From: Mycolicibacterium sp. P9-22
GTDB taxonomy: Bacteria; Actinomycetota; Actinomycetes; Mycobacteriales; Mycobacteriaceae
Assembly: GCF_008329585.1 (NCBI RefSeq)
Contig: NZ_NPKP01000002.1
Span: 918,002 to 982,001, forward strand
DNA length: 64,000 nucleotides
Direction of reading: 5' to 3'
Below are positions 8,815 through 19,127 of this stretch, in pieces; position 1 is the first letter of the stretch, and every line of letters begins with the position of its first letter. The translations under genes were made by a program, and so were the position numbers. The notes below the pieces were generated by a model. The model was not told the origin of the DNA, ran no database searches, and saw only the letters and a list, made by a program, of their open reading frames with translations.

Positions 8815-9447
8815 TCACTCCGAGAGCTGGAACTCCACCATCGCGGCGACCGTCTCCACGGCCTCGCGCAGCGCCTCCAGCCGGGCACACGCACTCGGGG
8901 CGGCCAGCACCGCGTAGCGGTCGGCCTGGCCGATCGGAATACGGGCGGCCAACGCGTACAGCCGATCTCCGGCTTCCTGGCCCGGCTCGGGCCCGCCCAG
9001 CAGCTCCTCACGCGGGGGGAGCGCGGCATTGCGCGATTCGGCGATCCGCTCGAAGAGCTCCATCACGGTGTCCTCGACGGTGGCGATGTCCGCCCCGGTC
9101 ACCGACGGGCCGGCCTCATCGGGCCACGGCACCGTCACCGCCCGCGGATAAGGCGCATCGTCGAGCCACTCGGTCACCCTGATCCGCTCACCGAGGATGC
9201 AGCGCAACCGGTAACGGCCCTCCCCCAGATCGGCATGCTCGACGATCCGGGCCAGCGCACCGACATCGTGCCGCGCCTCCCCACCTCCAACTTCACGCCC
9301 GGCCGCGATCAACACCACCCCGAACACCGGATCCCCGGCCAGGCAGTCGGAAACCAAAGCGGTGTAACGCGGTTCGAAAATCCGCAGCGGCAGTTCCTCA
9401 CCGGGCAGCATCGCCACCTCCAGCGGGAACATCGGCGTCGCCGCCAT
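8815..9447 (-). CDS. LON substrate-binding domain protein (Rv0434-like)
   Basis: A stand-alone LON N-terminal domain protein of 210 residues. It opens with PMFPLEVAMLPGEELPLRIFEPRY, the standard strand pattern of ATP-dependent Lon N domains, and has no ATPase or protease domain. It probably binds protein or peptide substrates, but its partner is unknown. An ATG at 9447, which overlaps the upstream ybdK stop (TGATG), was chosen; a GTG one codon earlier is possible. The order LON - ybdK - sodC is the same as in M. tuberculosis. Confidence 0.85.
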   Translation of the reverse strand: MAATPMFPLEVAMLPGEELPLRIFEPRYTALVSDCLAGDPVFGVVLIAAGREVGGGEARHDVGALARIVEHADLGEGRYRLRCILGERIRVTEWLDDAPYPRAVTVPWPDEAGPSVTGADIATVEDTVMELFERIAESRNAALPPREELLGGPEPGQEAGDRLYALAARIPIGQADRYAVLAAPSACARLEALREAVETVAAMVEFQLSE

Positions 9448-10580
9448 CACAGCACCAGCTCGCCGATCAGCGCGTCGACGACGGCGCGCAGGTCACCGTC
9501 GTGCTCCTCGGCCACCCGGCGCTGCCGCTGATAGGACCCGCCGCCCCGGTAGATGCCGGACACCCGCGCCAGCTCGTCCGCACAGCCCAACGACACCGCC
9601 ACCGGTTCGAGCCGGTTCAGCAGCTCGTCGAGATCATCGGTCACCAGCCGCTCGTTGCTGTCGGCATCCAGGATGATCTCCGCATCCAGGCCGTAACGCG
9701 CTGCGCGCCACTTGTTCTCCTGCACATGCCAGGGCGGCATGGTCGGCAGCTGCTCGCCGGCATCGAGCCGGCGGTCCAGGTCGACGATCAGGCAATGGGT
9801 CAGCGCGACCAGCGCGCCGAGTTCGGCGATATTGGAGACCCCGTCGAAAATCCGCACCTCGATGGTCCCCAGATGAGGCGAAGGCCGGATGTCCCAGCGG
9901 ATTTCGTTCATGTGGTCGATGATGCCGGTCTTCTTCTGGTCGTGAACGAAGCCCTCGAACTGCGACCACTCCTGGAACTGGAAGGGCAGGCCGGCGGTCG
10001 GCAGCTGCTGGAACATCATCGCCCGGTTGCTGGCGTAGCCGGTGTCGTCACCGTCCCAGTAGGGCGATGACGCCGACAGCGCGAGCAGGTGCGGGTACTG
10101 GTTGAGCAGCGAGGTGATGATGGGCATCACCTTGTGCGCCGAGGAGATCCCGACGTGCACGTGCACCCCCCAGATCAGCATCTGGCGGCCCCACCACTGG
10201 GTGCGCTTGATCAGCTCCGCGTAGCGCGGGCCCTCGGTGAGCTGCTGGGTGGACCACTCCGCGAACGGGTGCGTGCCCGCGCAGAACAGTTCCATCCCCC
10301 GTTCGCGCGCGATGCGACGCACCGGGACCAGGGTGTCGTGCAGGTCGGTCATCGCCTCCGGGACCGTCTCGCAGATCCCGGTGACGATCTCGACGGTGTT
10401 GCGCAGCAATTCCTTGTGCACATGCGGGGTTTCGCCGATCTCGGCGATCACCGCGGCGGCCTCGTTGCTCAGGTCGCGGGTGTCGGGGTCGACGAGCGCG
10501 AACTCCCATTCGACACCGACTGTCGGCCGGGGTGACCCGGCGAAATCGATTCGGCTGGGACTACTCCGCGGAGATGACAC
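9447..10580 (-). CDS. YbdK-type carboxylate-amine ligase (glutamate-cysteine ligase family 2)
   Basis: A 377-residue protein of the GCS2/YbdK family, like Rv0433. [21 protein letters not shown] near the N terminus carries the acidic metal-binding Glu of the family. Further conserved parts are [32 protein letters not shown] and [22 protein letters not shown]. Family members show weak gamma-glutamylcysteine ligase activity; mycobacteria use mycothiol, so the physiological substrate is open. The frame extends upstream, but the GTG at 10578-10580 gives the length of Rv0433 (376). It overlaps the 3' end of sodC by 20 nt, which suggests coupling. Confidence 0.85.
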   Translation of the reverse strand: MSSPRSSPSRIDFAGSPRPTVGVEWEFALVDPDTRDLSNEAAAVIAEIGETPHVHKELLRNTVEIVTGICETVPEAMTDLHDTLVPVRRIARERGMELFCAGTHPFAEWSTQQLTEGPRYAELIKRTQWWGRQMLIWGVHVHVGISSAHKVMPIITSLLNQYPHLLALSASSPYWDGDDTGYASNRAMMFQQLPTAGLPFQFQEWSQFEGFVHDQKKTGIIDHMNEIRWDIRPSPHLGTIEVRIFDGVSNIAELGALVALTHCLIVDLDRRLDAGEQLPTMPPWHVQENKWRAARYGLDAEIILDADSNERLVTDDLDELLNRLEPVAVSLGCADELARVSGIYRGGGSYQRQRRVAEEHDGDLRAVVDALIGELVL

Positions 10581-11244
10581 CGCAGGCCACCCGGCCGCCG
10601 GCGTCACCCGTTGACAGCGTCTGCTGGTCAGGACCGGGGGTGCCATTGACCTGCTGGTACTTCTCGGCAGGGATATTGCCGAAGTTGTCGGCCTTCTCGT
10701 GGATCACGATCGCGGTCTTGGTGCCGGCGAGCAGTTCCTCGGCGGTGAAGGCGTCGGTGGTGGTCACCAGCTTCGCCGAGCCGTCGCCGCGCACCTGCAG
10801 CGAGCTCAGGTCGCCGCTGGAGGGATGCCCGGAATGCCCTTCGGCCTGGAAGTGCCCACCGGCACTGGTGAAGTCACCTTCACAGGAGCCGACCTGGTGG
10901 ATGTGCAGGCCATGGAAACCGGGAGTCAGTTCACCCGGGGTGGTGGTCTCGACGGTCACGGTGGCGTAGCCGTCGGTGAACTCGATCGTGGCGGTGGCGA
11001 CCTCGGTGCCGTCCGCGGTCGCCAGGTTGGCCGTCAGGGTCTCGCCACTGGTGGCGCCCGCACCGGAACCATGACCGCCGCCGTGTCCGGCTTCGCCGGA
11101 CGGCGTGGGCGAGGGCGATCCGGTCCACACCGGCGGAGTGGTGCCCGGCTCAGTTGCGACCGGCTCGTTGGGTGAGCACGCGGCAGCGATCGGGACGATG
11201 ACGGCGGCAGCGGCGAGAAGGCGAATCGTGGCTGAGATCGGCAT
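10561..11244 (-). CDS. sodC: Cu/Zn superoxide dismutase, lipoprotein
   Basis: A 227-residue periplasmic Cu/Zn superoxide dismutase that converts superoxide to hydrogen peroxide and oxygen. Copper and zinc ligands are seen in [13 protein letters not shown], the following [13 protein letters not shown] and the late [12 protein letters not shown]. The C-terminal [12 protein letters not shown] provides the second disulfide Cys and the active-site Arg. The ATG at 11244 begins a lipoprotein signal with AAAC around Cys23, a slightly non-canonical lipobox, followed by a Thr/Pro-rich linker. The length is close to M. tuberculosis SodC (240). It lies directly downstream of virR, as in that genome. Confidence 0.93.
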   Translation of the reverse strand: MPISATIRLLAAAAVIVPIAAACSPNEPVATEPGTTPPVWTGSPSPTPSGEAGHGGGHGSGAGATSGETLTANLATADGTEVATATIEFTDGYATVTVETTTPGELTPGFHGLHIHQVGSCEGDFTSAGGHFQAEGHSGHPSSGDLSSLQVRGDGSAKLVTTTDAFTAEELLAGTKTAIVIHEKADNFGNIPAEKYQQVNGTPGPDQQTLSTGDAGGRVACGVISAE

Positions 11245-11254
11245 GTCCGAGAGC

Positions 11255-11719
11255 CTAGCCGGTGACCACCACGATGACGCCTGGTGGTTGCTCCGCGAGT
11301 TCGGGGCGTCTCGGCTCGACCGGCGCCTCCAGCAGCCTGCCCACATCCTCGGCGGCCGCGCGTTCGCCCGGTGCCGCACCGAAGAACACCGTCGTCACCG
11401 GCACGCCCTCCAGTACGAGGTTCCCGGTCTCGGTGACATTCCACTCCGCATCACGCAGCCGGGTGGCAGTTCCCTCGGCCGCCCCGGGCACCTCGGAGAT
11501 GTTGAACACCCGGACATCGACCTTGGCCCGCTCCGGCTCCGGAGAGGGTTCGGCACTGGAGGTGGCGCTGCTGGTGGTGGTGCTCACCACGGCGGCGTCG
11601 CCGTCGTCGTCGTCTGGGCCCATGTACTGGAGCGCAACCAGCAGGAACACCACGCCGAGAAAGAGCAGCACCATGACCATGGCGCGCAGTGGCAGCCCGG
11701 AAGAGTCTCGCTGGTTCAT
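11255..11719 (-). CDS. virR: VirR-like LytR_C domain membrane protein (Rv0431 counterpart)
   Basis: A 154-residue protein with a single transmembrane helix (about residues 13-32, [20 protein letters not shown]), an acidic Ser/Thr-rich linker and an extracytoplasmic LytR C-terminal-like domain with [22 protein letters not shown]. Position and architecture match M. tuberculosis Rv0431 (VirR), which controls vesicle release and interacts with cell-wall LCP proteins. The ATG at 11719 was chosen because the N terminus [14 protein letters not shown] then matches the family; a TTG three codons upstream is less likely. It is part of the minus-strand run DUF3263 - virR - sodC - ybdK - LON. Confidence 0.85.
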   Translation of the reverse strand: MNQRDSSGLPLRAMVMVLLFLGVVFLLVALQYMGPDDDDGDAAVVSTTTSSATSSAEPSPEPERAKVDVRVFNISEVPGAAEGTATRLRDAEWNVTETGNLVLEGVPVTTVFFGAAPGERAAAEDVGRLLEAPVEPRRPELAEQPPGVIVVVTG

Positions 11720-11738
11720 CGGGGGCAAGCCTAACGGC

Positions 11739-12047
11739 TCAGGTGATGTCGAAGCCGAGCCGCCGGGCCGCCTTCGCCTTCTGCCGGCTCGCCCGCACCC
11801 GTCGCAGCCGCTTGACCAGCATCGGGTCGGCGGCCAGCGCCTCGGGACGGTCCACCAACGCGTTCAGCACCTGGTAGTACCGCGTCGCCGACATCGAGAA
11901 GAGCTCCTTGATGGCGTCTTCCTTGGACCCCGCGTATTTCCACCACTGGCGTTCGAACGCCAGGATGTCGTGTTCACGGCGGGTCAACCCGTCCGTGGGT
12001 TCGGAGTCGTCCCCGGATTGGCCGGTCCGCGCGATGGCGCCATCCAT
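11739..12047 (-). CDS. DUF3263 protein (Rv0430-like)
   Basis: A 102-residue protein with the DUF3263 core LTRREHDILAFERQWWKYAGSKEDAIKELF, followed by SATRYYQVLNALVDRPEALAADP, which resembles a small helix-turn-helix, and a basic tail RLRRVRASRQKAKAARRLGFDIT. This points to nucleic-acid binding, which is an inference. The frame is open to 12110, but the ATG at 12047 gives MDGAIAR and the same length as Rv0430 (102 residues, from memory). It is the first gene of the minus-strand block and is divergent from def. Confidence 0.8.
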   Translation of the reverse strand: MDGAIARTGQSGDDSEPTDGLTRREHDILAFERQWWKYAGSKEDAIKELFSMSATRYYQVLNALVDRPEALAADPMLVKRLRRVRASRQKAKAARRLGFDIT

Positions 12048-12174
12048 ATCGCTCTTTGGACCCTTCCGATAACTCGCAAATGACATTCGTGTGGTTCGGC
12101 GATCATTCAATCACGGCCCCGGTAGTTGAGGCGTGATCGTTACCCGCGCGTCGGCTGACTTAAGCTAACCAACC

Positions 12175-12768
12175 GTGGCTGTCGTACCTATCCGCATCGT
12201 AGGAGATCCCGTCCTACATTCCCCGACCACTCCGGTGCCTGTCGCCGCCGACGGTTCCGTCCCGGCCGAACTGGCCGAGCTGATCGCCGACATGTACGAC
12301 ACCATGGACGCAGCAAACGGTGTCGGCCTGGCCGCCAACCAGATCGGGCGCACCGAGCGGGTGTTCGTCTATGACTGCGCCGACGACCGCGGCAAGACGA
12401 CGCGGCGCCGCGGTGTGATCATCAACCCGGTGCTGGAGACCTCCGAGGTCCCCGAGACCATGCCCGACCCCGATGACGATGACGAGGGCTGCCTGTCGGT
12501 GCCCGGCGAATCGTTCCCGACCGGCCGTGCGGACTGGGCCCGAGTGACCGGCCTGGACGCCGACGGCACCGCGATCACGCTGGAGGGCACCGGCCTGTTC
12601 GCCCGGATGCTGCAGCACGAGACCGGGCACCTGGACGGGTTCACCTATCTGGACCGCCTGATCGGCAGGCACGCGCGCGCCGCGAAGCGGATGGTGAAAT
12701 CGCACCAGTGGGGGGTTCCGGGGCTGAGTTGGCTGCCCGGCGAGGATCCCGACCCGTTCGGCCACTAG
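12175..12768 (+). CDS. def: Peptide deformylase
   Basis: A 197-residue metalloenzyme that removes the formyl group from nascent N-terminal methionine. The three motifs are present: [10 protein letters not shown] (about residues 47-56), EGCLSVPGE with the metal-binding Cys, and QHETGHLDG with the HExxH metal site. An acidic insertion before the second motif ([10 protein letters not shown]) and the length equal those of the M. tuberculosis enzyme. The GTG start lies within TAACCAACCGTGG with no clear Shine-Dalgarno sequence, so a short or absent leader is possible. It is the first gene of a seven-gene run in which all later junctions overlap or lie within 3 nt. Confidence 0.95.
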   Translation: MAVVPIRIVGDPVLHSPTTPVPVAADGSVPAELAELIADMYDTMDAANGVGLAANQIGRTERVFVYDCADDRGKTTRRRGVIINPVLETSEVPETMPDPDDDDEGCLSVPGESFPTGRADWARVTGLDADGTAITLEGTGLFARMLQHETGHLDGFTYLDRLIGRHARAAKRMVKSHQWGVPGLSWLPGEDPDPFGH

Positions 12769-12771
12769 CCC

Positions 12772-13713
12772 ATGCCGTCCATCGGCAGCCGGGTGTCCCT
12801 GCGCTACCGGATTCCCGGCGCACTGACCGATGTGGTCGGGCATCTGGAGGCGCTCGATCCCGTCGTGGTGGTGCGCACCAAGTCCGGTGACGCCGTCGAG
12901 ATCGACCCGGCCGACGTGGTGTCGGTGCGCGAGCTGTCCCACGCACCGGTGCGCAACTCCGAGATCCGCGCCCTGGAACACGCCGCCGCGCTGGCCTGGC
13001 CCGGTACCGAGCAGCACTGGCAGGACGGCTGGCTGCTGCGTGCCGGCGGCGGTCACACCAGCCGGGCCAACTCCGCTGTCCCGCTGGTCTTCTCGTCGAA
13101 CACCGAGGCACTGCCCGCCATCATCGACTGGTACGCCGCGCGCAATCTGGAGCCGTGGCTGGCCCTGCCCGACCGGCTGCTGCCCATCAAGGCCGCGGGC
13201 ATCAAAGCGACCCGCGTTCTGACCCGTGACCTGACGCCTTCCCCATCCCCCATCGCTTCGCTCGCCCAAGCCCCCGCCTCCGCCCCCGACGTGGCGCTGG
13301 CCGACCGGCCCAGCGCGGCGTGGCTGGCGACCTACCAGCGCGACGTACCCACCGAGGTCCTGACAGCCGTCCTGGACGGCGCGGTGACGTTCGCCTCCCT
13401 CGGTGCCTGGGCGAGCGCAGCGACGGGAGAGGTCACCGCCGTGGGCCGGGGTGCGGTCACCACCGGACCCGACGGCACCCGCTGGCTCGGCGTGTCGTGC
13501 GTGCGTGTCGCGGAATCGTCGCGGCGCACCGGGCTGGCCCGCGCGATCTGCTCGGCGCTGCAGGCCTGGGGTGTCGAACAGGGCGCGACCCGCGCCTATG
13601 TCGAGGTCCTCGACGACAACCGGCCGGCACTGACGCTCTACGAGTCCGCCGGATACCGGCTGCACCACCATCACCGCTATGTCCGCCCAGATAGCCTCGT
13701 GCCCCATGCGTGA
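12772..13713 (+). CDS. GNAT acetyltransferase (Rv0428c-like)
   Basis: A 313-residue protein. An N-terminal SH3-like strand region (GSRVSLRYRIPGALTDVVGHL) precedes a C-terminal GNAT fold with WLGVSCVRVAESSRRTGLARAICSAL, where the acetyl-CoA pyrophosphate loop is RRTGLA, and the GNAT C-terminal ENPALALYEKxGF-like DNRPALTLYESAGYRLHHHHRY. It corresponds to Rv0428c; the substrate is unassigned. An unusual Pro/Ala/Ser stretch (about residues 154-172, TPSPSPIASLAQAPASAPD) contains a copy of the dispersed CGCTTCGCTC repeat and looks like an insertion. The ATG is 3 nt after the def stop. Confidence 0.85.
   Translation: MPSIGSRVSLRYRIPGALTDVVGHLEALDPVVVVRTKSGDAVEIDPADVVSVRELSHAPVRNSEIRALEHAAALAWPGTEQHWQDGWLLRAGGGHTSRANSAVPLVFSSNTEALPAIIDWYAARNLEPWLALPDRLLPIKAAGIKATRVLTRDLTPSPSPIASLAQAPASAPDVALADRPSAAWLATYQRDVPTEVLTAVLDGAVTFASLGAWASAATGEVTAVGRGAVTTGPDGTRWLGVSCVRVAESSRRTGLARAICSALQAWGVEQGATRAYVEVLDDNRPALTLYESAGYRLHHHHRYVRPDSLVPHA
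13253..13267. repeat. Dispersed CGCTTCGCTC repeat copy inside the GNAT gene
   Basis: TCGCTTCGCTCGCCC matches the core of the repeat also found at 16271-16290, 55353-55372 (opposite orientation) and twice at 62154-62216. Here it is read as IASLAQ within a low-complexity linker, so it does not break the frame. Confidence 0.5.
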
Positions 13714-15106
13714 GTTACTCGATGCCAACCGCGAGGTGCAGAGCTCGCGCGCGCTGCGACTGCTGGCCGCCTCGAACCTCGCGGTCTACGCCACGCTGAT
13801 GGAACGTCATTTGTTCGAGGGAGTGGTCGGCGAGACCGAGCTGGTGGTCCGGCTGGAACGCGATCTGGAGGCACTCCACGAGGCCGGCGAACAGTCCGGC
13901 CTGGCGCTGATCAAGACCTGGGCCAGCCAGGGCTGGCTGCACCGCGTCGCCAGCGGCGAGCGCAATGTCTGCTACCTGACCCAGGACGCGCGCCGGGCCC
14001 TGGACTTCGTGCGCGGAATGCGCCGCAACGACACCATCGCCACCGGCGGATCCATCAACGGCATCGCGTCGCGGCTCAAACAGGTCGCCATCCGCGTCGG
14101 TGACGACCCGGACCGGATCCGCGCGGGCGTCGAGGCCGAGATCGCGGTGCTGCACGCCGAACTCGACGAGCTCGACGCCGGCCTGCGGCCCGAGCCCGAT
14201 GTCACCGGCATGTACGACGAAGCCCGCGCCATCGCGATGCAGATGGAACGGCTGATCACCGATATCGGCCTGTACGGCACCATGATCGAGCAGGCCACCG
14301 CGGCGCTGGACGACCCGATCGACACCAACGTCGAATACCGTGACCGGCAACGCCAGATGTACGCCGACTACCAGGCTGCCTGGGATTCCGCGGGCCGCGA
14401 TTCACACCGGGCCTTCCTGCGGATGATCAACGACCCCGATCAGCGGGCCGAGTTCGAGGCCGATATCGCCACCGTGGCGGCCACCCTGCCGGAACTGGAC
14501 CCGGCGCTGCGCAAGGTGATGGCGGGGTTCTTCGAACTGGTCGGCCACCAGATCGACGAGGTCGAACGCATCCAGCAGCGCTGCGCCCAGCGCGTCAAGC
14601 GGTTCACCGCCTTCGGCACCCTGGAGCAGACCCGCGGGGTGGCCCGTCAGCTCAACGAGGCCATCGGTACCGCGCGAGCCCTGCTCAAGGAGTCGTTCAC
14701 CGACTCCCGTCTGCCCATCGAGGTGCCGCTGGCCCGGCACACGATCAGTTCGGTCGGGGCGCTGAGTTTCCGGATCAATGACCTGTCCGCACCCAAGCCC
14801 GCCGAGGTGGCAGACGGCGTGGTGGATCTGACCACGTTCTCCTCGCTGACCACCCAGGTCGATGCGCCCGCTCTGTCGAAAATGCTCAATTCATCTCTGC
14901 CGGTGTCGCTTCCGGACGCCCTGGAGATGCTCGATTCGCCCTATCTGGGTCATGTGATCGTGCTCTGGTCGTGGGCGCTCAAGCAACCGTCCACCACGGA
15001 CGCTGTACCGGTCACGGTCCGATTCCACTCGCTGGACGGCCATGACCGCGAGATGGAGGTTCCACACCTGATGTTCACCGAACCTGTTTCCGAGGTTGCC
15101 TCGTGA
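13706..15106 (+). CDS. mksF: MksF/JetA-like protein (DUF3375), kleisin subunit of an SMC-like complex
   Basis: A 466-residue cytoplasmic protein of the DUF3375 family, which supplies the kleisin-type subunit (JetA, MksF or EptA) of Wadjet/MksBEF plasmid-restriction complexes. An N-terminal winged-helix part (SSRALRLLAASNLAVYATLMERHLFEG) is followed by long helical segments and a C-terminal domain ending near LDSPYLGHVIVLWSWAL. The ATG at 13706 overlaps the GNAT stop (ATGCGTGA); an upstream in-frame ATG at 13679 would add nine residues inside the GNAT gene and looks less likely. The gene overlaps mksE by 4 nt. In M. tuberculosis the GNAT gene and xthA are adjacent, so mksFEB is an insertion relative to that order. 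Confidence 0.88.
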   Translation: MRELLDANREVQSSRALRLLAASNLAVYATLMERHLFEGVVGETELVVRLERDLEALHEAGEQSGLALIKTWASQGWLHRVASGERNVCYLTQDARRALDFVRGMRRNDTIATGGSINGIASRLKQVAIRVGDDPDRIRAGVEAEIAVLHAELDELDAGLRPEPDVTGMYDEARAIAMQMERLITDIGLYGTMIEQATAALDDPIDTNVEYRDRQRQMYADYQAAWDSAGRDSHRAFLRMINDPDQRAEFEADIATVAATLPELDPALRKVMAGFFELVGHQIDEVERIQQRCAQRVKRFTAFGTLEQTRGVARQLNEAIGTARALLKESFTDSRLPIEVPLARHTISSVGALSFRINDLSAPKPAEVADGVVDLTTFSSLTTQVDAPALSKMLNSSLPVSLPDALEMLDSPYLGHVIVLWSWALKQPSTTDAVPVTVRFHSLDGHDREMEVPHLMFTEPVSEVAS

Positions 15107-15762
15107 CCGACTCCGATATCGATTTCGCCTCGCTGCCCGATGTGGACCGCAACGGGGGTCGCACCCCGACGCAACGGCGGCCGCGTTTCGACGGCGATGT
15201 CAGCGCCATGCCCGACCGGGCCTGCTGGGCGCTGCAACACCTGCTGACCCGGCGCTACGTCAGCAGCGAATCCGAACCGGACATCTACAGCTGGATCCTG
15301 GAATACCGCACCGACCTGTCGGTCCGGTTGTCCGAGTTGGACCTTCAGCTCCGGATCGCCGAGCAGGTCGACATCGCCTACATAGAGCAGGCGCGCTACG
15401 AACCGACCAAGGGCGCCAAACTGCTGCGGCGCGAACCGCTGGGCACCTATGACTCGATCTTGGCGCTGCACCTGGCCCAGATGATGCGTGCAGGTGGGGA
15501 TTCCAGCTTCCTGATCACCCGCGATGAGGTGCACGGACTGTTCGCCGGTGTGCTCAACGACACCGACCGCGACACCGTGACCTTCACCGCGCGTATCGAC
15601 GCGGCCATCGCCCGCCTCGCCGGGCTGGACATCCTGCGCAAGACCCGAGATGACGAGGACAGCTACACCGTCAGCCCGGTGATCACCGCGATCATGACGG
15701 CCTCGGTCATCACCGAACTGCAGCAGCAGTTCGAGCAGCTACGTAACGGCGGTTCGGAATGA
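15103..15762 (+). CDS. mksE: MksE/JetB-like protein (DUF4194), KITE subunit
   Basis: A 219-residue protein of the DUF4194 family, the KITE-type winged-helix subunit (JetB or MksE) that bridges the kleisin and the SMC-like ATPase. [30 protein letters not shown], the [14 protein letters not shown] helix and [14 protein letters not shown] [18 protein letters not shown] are the recognisable parts. The GTG at 15103 overlaps mksF by 4 nt, and the stop overlaps the mksB ATG by 4 nt. The order F-E-B equals the jetA-jetB-jetC order. Confidence 0.88.
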   Translation: MTDSDIDFASLPDVDRNGGRTPTQRRPRFDGDVSAMPDRACWALQHLLTRRYVSSESEPDIYSWILEYRTDLSVRLSELDLQLRIAEQVDIAYIEQARYEPTKGAKLLRREPLGTYDSILALHLAQMMRAGGDSSFLITRDEVHGLFAGVLNDTDRDTVTFTARIDAAIARLAGLDILRKTRDDEDSYTVSPVITAIMTASVITELQQQFEQLRNGGSE

Positions 15763-18700
15763 GTGAACAGTTCCACCTGTCCCGACTACAGGTCATCAAC
15801 TGGGGAGTCTTCGACGGCTACCACTCGGTGCCCATCAGTGCCGGCGGATCGCTGATCGCCGGGGCCTCCGGCAGCGGTAAATCCTCACTGCTGGACGCCA
15901 TCTCGCTGGGATTCCTACCGTTCAACCGGCGCAATTTCAACGCCTCGGGTGACAACACCGCCGCCGGTTCCAGCGCCGGGCGGCGCACCGTCGACAAGTA
16001 CGTGCGCGGCGCCTGGGGTCAGCGCAGCGACAACGGTGTCAGCCAGGTCATCTATCTGCGCGGCGAGGGCACCACCTGGTCGGCGGTCGCGGTGACCTAC
16101 ACCAGCAACACCGGCCGCTCGATCACCGGGCTGGTGCTGAAATGGCTGACCGGCGAGTCGCGTTCGGACTCATCCAGCAGGTTCGTGCTCGGTGACGGCG
16201 ATATCGACATCGAAGAGGTCTGCAACCGCTGGGCGGCAGGACGTTTCGACACCGGCGCCTTCAAGATCCGGGGCGAGCGAAGCGACGGGGAATACGGAGC
16301 CTGGCGGTTCTCCACCAAGGTGGAATCCCAGTATCTGGCCCAGCTGTACGCCTCCATCGGGATCCGCGCCTCCGAGGCCGCCCAGCAGCTGCTCGGAAAG
16401 GCCAAGTCGCTCAAAAGCGTCGGCGGTCTGGAGCAGTTCGTCCGCGATTTCATGCTCGATGAACCCGACAGCCTGGCCCGGCTGCCCGAGGCACTCAAAC
16501 AGATCGACCCGCTGGTGGAGGCCCGCGAACTGCTGGCGGTCGCCCAGCGTAAACGCAAGATCCTCGGCGATATCGAGACCATCCAGGTCCGCTACGCCTC
16601 GGAGTCATCGGATCTCGGCATCATCGACCTCGTCGACACCCAGATGGTGCGCGCTTACACCGATCACGTCCGGCTGCAGCAGTGCCCGGCGCAGGTCGAG
16701 AACCTCGACAGCACCATCGACCAGCTGGAGAACGAGTACGGCGACCTCACCCGCCAGCTCAATCTGGCCAAGGCCGAAGGCGATTCGCTCAATGCCCAGA
16801 TCAGCGGCGCCAGCACCAATGTCGGCCCGCTGCAATCGCAGGTGGCGGCCGCCGAGGCCCAGGCCGAGGAGATCACCCGGCGCTACGCCACCTATGCGGA
16901 GATGGTTTCCGCACAGGGGGTTCCCGTGCCCGAGAGCGCGGACGAATTCTGGAATCTGAGCGAGGATCTCAGCAAGCAGGCCGCCGGTCTCGCGGTGAAG
17001 CTGGAACGCGGCCGGGAAGCCTCCACCGATGCCGAGTACGCCCAGAAGGCGGCCCGGATGGCGCGCGATCACGCGGCCAAGGAGCTCAAACGCGTCGAAC
17101 AGGTGGGCTCGGCACTGCCCGAGTTCGCGGTCACCATGCGCGAACACATCTGCACCGCAGTGGGTGTCGACCCGTCGGCGCTGCCCTATGTCGCCGAGCT
17201 GATGGACCTGCGCCCCGAGGAGAACCGGTGGCGCGCCGCGGTGGAGAAGGTGCTGCGCTCGGTCGGGCTGCGGCTGCTGGTCCCCGATGAGCATTACGCC
17301 AAGGTGCTGCGCTTCGTCAACGAGACCAACATGCGTGGGCGCCTCGCGCTGCACCATGTGCGGATCAATGCCCCCGACCGCGCGCCCGAACCGAACACGT
17401 TGGCGGGCAAGCTGTTCGTCGTCAACCCGGACCACCCGTGCGCGGCCGAGGCACTCGATATCCTGAGCGCGGCCGGTGACCACATCTGCGTGGACACCCC
17501 GGACCTGTTCACCCGGTTCCGCCGGGCGGTTACCGATGCCGGTCTGTACAAGGACTCCGACCGACTCGCGATCAAGGACGACCGGCGCGCGCTCAAACCA
17601 TCCGAGTACATCTACCAGGGCGACATCACCGCCAAGCTGGACGCGCTGACCGCCGAATTGGCAGAGGCCGAGCAGACTTTCGAGCAGGCCCGGCAGGCCG
17701 CCGATGACATCGCCGCCGGACGCCAGCAGTGGCGTGACAGGGCCGCGGCCTGCAAGGCGATCTGCGAACAGTTCCCACAGTGGAGCCAGATCGACACCGA
17801 GACCGCCGACGGGCACGCCGAGCGGCTGCGCGAACAGTACGACCTGTTGATGGCCGACAACCCGGATGTGGAGGCGCTCAGTGCCCGCGCCGAGGAGTGC
17901 TGGATGGACATCCAGACCCTCATGACGCGCCGTGGCGCCATCCAGACCCGGCGTGACGATCTCGACGGGCGCCGCACCCGGCTGATGGATCTGCAGGACC
18001 GGCTGGCGCCGGCGGCGATCTCGGATGCCGCCACCGAGTTGCTGCGCCGATACTCGGCCGAGGTCCCGGTCGCTCTGGAGCTGCTGAACCCCGAACCGCA
18101 CCGCGAGGCGCTGCTGGCCGCGATCCGCCGCGAGCGTGATCAGCTCACCGAGAGCCGCCGCCGCTCCCACGAGGAGCTGGCCCGCATCATCGCCACGTTC
18201 GATACGTCGTTCCCCGACGCCATTCCCAATGACTCCGAGGATTTCGACGAGCGGGTGCATGATTACGTCGCCGTCTGCCGCCATATCGATGAACGCGAGC
18301 TTCCGGACGCCTATGAACGGATGATGCGTCTGATCACCGAGCAGGCCCCGGACGCCATCCTGACCCTGCACCGGGTGGCCGAGCAGGAGACCCGGCGGAT
18401 CAGCGACCAGATCGACAGGGTCAACACCGGTTTGGGCTCCGTGGAGTTCAACCGCGGCACCCGGCTGACGCTGCGCGCCACTCCGCGCAGCCTGGTCGCC
18501 GCCGCCGAGCTGACCGATATCGTCAAGTCCATCTCGCGCCGAATCGCCGAGGTCGGTCTCGGCGACAAGAAGGCGATCCTCGATCAGTACGCCGATATCC
18601 TGCGGCTGCGTAACCGGCTGGCCGGCAACACTCCCGAGGACCGGGCCTGGACCCGCGACGCTCTCGACGTGCGCAACCGCTTCACCTTCGACTGCGCGGA

Positions 18701-19127
18701 GTGGGATGTACGCACCGAGGAGCTGATCCGGACGCACAGCAACGCCGGTGACAACTCCGGCGGTGAGCAGGAGAAACTGATGGCGTTCTGCCTCGCCGGT
18801 GCGCTGAGCTTCAACCTGGCCAACCCCGAGAGCGGGGACAACAAACCGGTTTTCGCGCAGCTGATGCTGGACGAGGCGTTCTCCAAATCCGATCCGCAGT
18901 TCGCCCAGCAGGCCCTGCAGGCGTTCCGCAAATTCGGGTTCCAGCTCGTCATCGTCGCCACGGTGCAGAACGCCACCACCATCCAGCCCTATATCGACGG
19001 CGTGGTCATGGTCTCCAAGACCGAGGCGACCGGCCGCAACGCCCGTCCCGTCGCGTCGGTCACCACCAAGACGATCAGCGATTTCACCGCGCTGCGTAAA
19101 GAACTCAAGATCCCGGAGCCCGTCTGA
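15759..19127 (+). CDS. mksB: MksB/JetC-like SMC ATPase
   Basis: A 1122-residue SMC/MukB-like ATPase. Walker [10 protein letters not shown] is at residues 35-43, the ABC signature SGGEQEK at about 1000-1006 and Walker B LMLDEAF at about 1035-1041. Between them lie two long coiled-coil arms around a hinge near residues 450-620. Homologues load on DNA and extrude loops; in JetABCD this leads to cleavage of small circular plasmids, and M. smegmatis EptC, of the same family, restricts plasmids. No JetD/MksG nuclease gene follows: the next ATG, of xthA, overlaps this stop. A copy of the dispersed GCGAGCGAAGCGACGG repeat is read in frame as GERSDGE (about residues 172-178). Confidence 0.9.
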   Translation: MSEQFHLSRLQVINWGVFDGYHSVPISAGGSLIAGASGSGKSSLLDAISLGFLPFNRRNFNASGDNTAAGSSAGRRTVDKYVRGAWGQRSDNGVSQVIYLRGEGTTWSAVAVTYTSNTGRSITGLVLKWLTGESRSDSSSRFVLGDGDIDIEEVCNRWAAGRFDTGAFKIRGERSDGEYGAWRFSTKVESQYLAQLYASIGIRASEAAQQLLGKAKSLKSVGGLEQFVRDFMLDEPDSLARLPEALKQIDPLVEARELLAVAQRKRKILGDIETIQVRYASESSDLGIIDLVDTQMVRAYTDHVRLQQCPAQVENLDSTIDQLENEYGDLTRQLNLAKAEGDSLNAQISGASTNVGPLQSQVAAAEAQAEEITRRYATYAEMVSAQGVPVPESADEFWNLSEDLSKQAAGLAVKLERGREASTDAEYAQKAARMARDHAAKELKRVEQVGSALPEFAVTMREHICTAVGVDPSALPYVAELMDLRPEENRWRAAVEKVLRSVGLRLLVPDEHYAKVLRFVNETNMRGRLALHHVRINAPDRAPEPNTLAGKLFVVNPDHPCAAEALDILSAAGDHICVDTPDLFTRFRRAVTDAGLYKDSDRLAIKDDRRALKPSEYIYQGDITAKLDALTAELAEAEQTFEQARQAADDIAAGRQQWRDRAAACKAICEQFPQWSQIDTETADGHAERLREQYDLLMADNPDVEALSARAEECWMDIQTLMTRRGAIQTRRDDLDGRRTRLMDLQDRLAPAAISDAATELLRRYSAEVPVALELLNPEPHREALLAAIRRERDQLTESRRRSHEELARIIATFDTSFPDAIPNDSEDFDERVHDYVAVCRHIDERELPDAYERMMRLITEQAPDAILTLHRVAEQETRRISDQIDRVNTGLGSVEFNRGTRLTLRATPRSLVAAAELTDIVKSISRRIAEVGLGDKKAILDQYADILRLRNRLAGNTPEDRAWTRDALDVRNRFTFDCAEWDVRTEELIRTHSNAGDNSGGEQEKLMAFCLAGALSFNLANPESGDNKPVFAQLMLDEAFSKSDPQFAQQALQAFRKFGFQLVIVATVQNATTIQPYIDGVVMVSKTEATGRNARPVASVTTKTISDFTALRKELKIPEPV
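16271..16290. repeat. Dispersed repeat copy inside mksB
   Basis: GGGCGAGCGAAGCGACGGGG at this place is identical over 20 bp to the copy at 55353-55372 inside pta. It is read in frame as RGERSDGE in mksB. Confidence 0.6.

Noticed and set aside
12160..12180. A copy of the 22-bp repeat (TTAAGCTAACCAACC) before def
   Set aside because: Only a GCTAACC heptamer is shared, which is within chance expectation.
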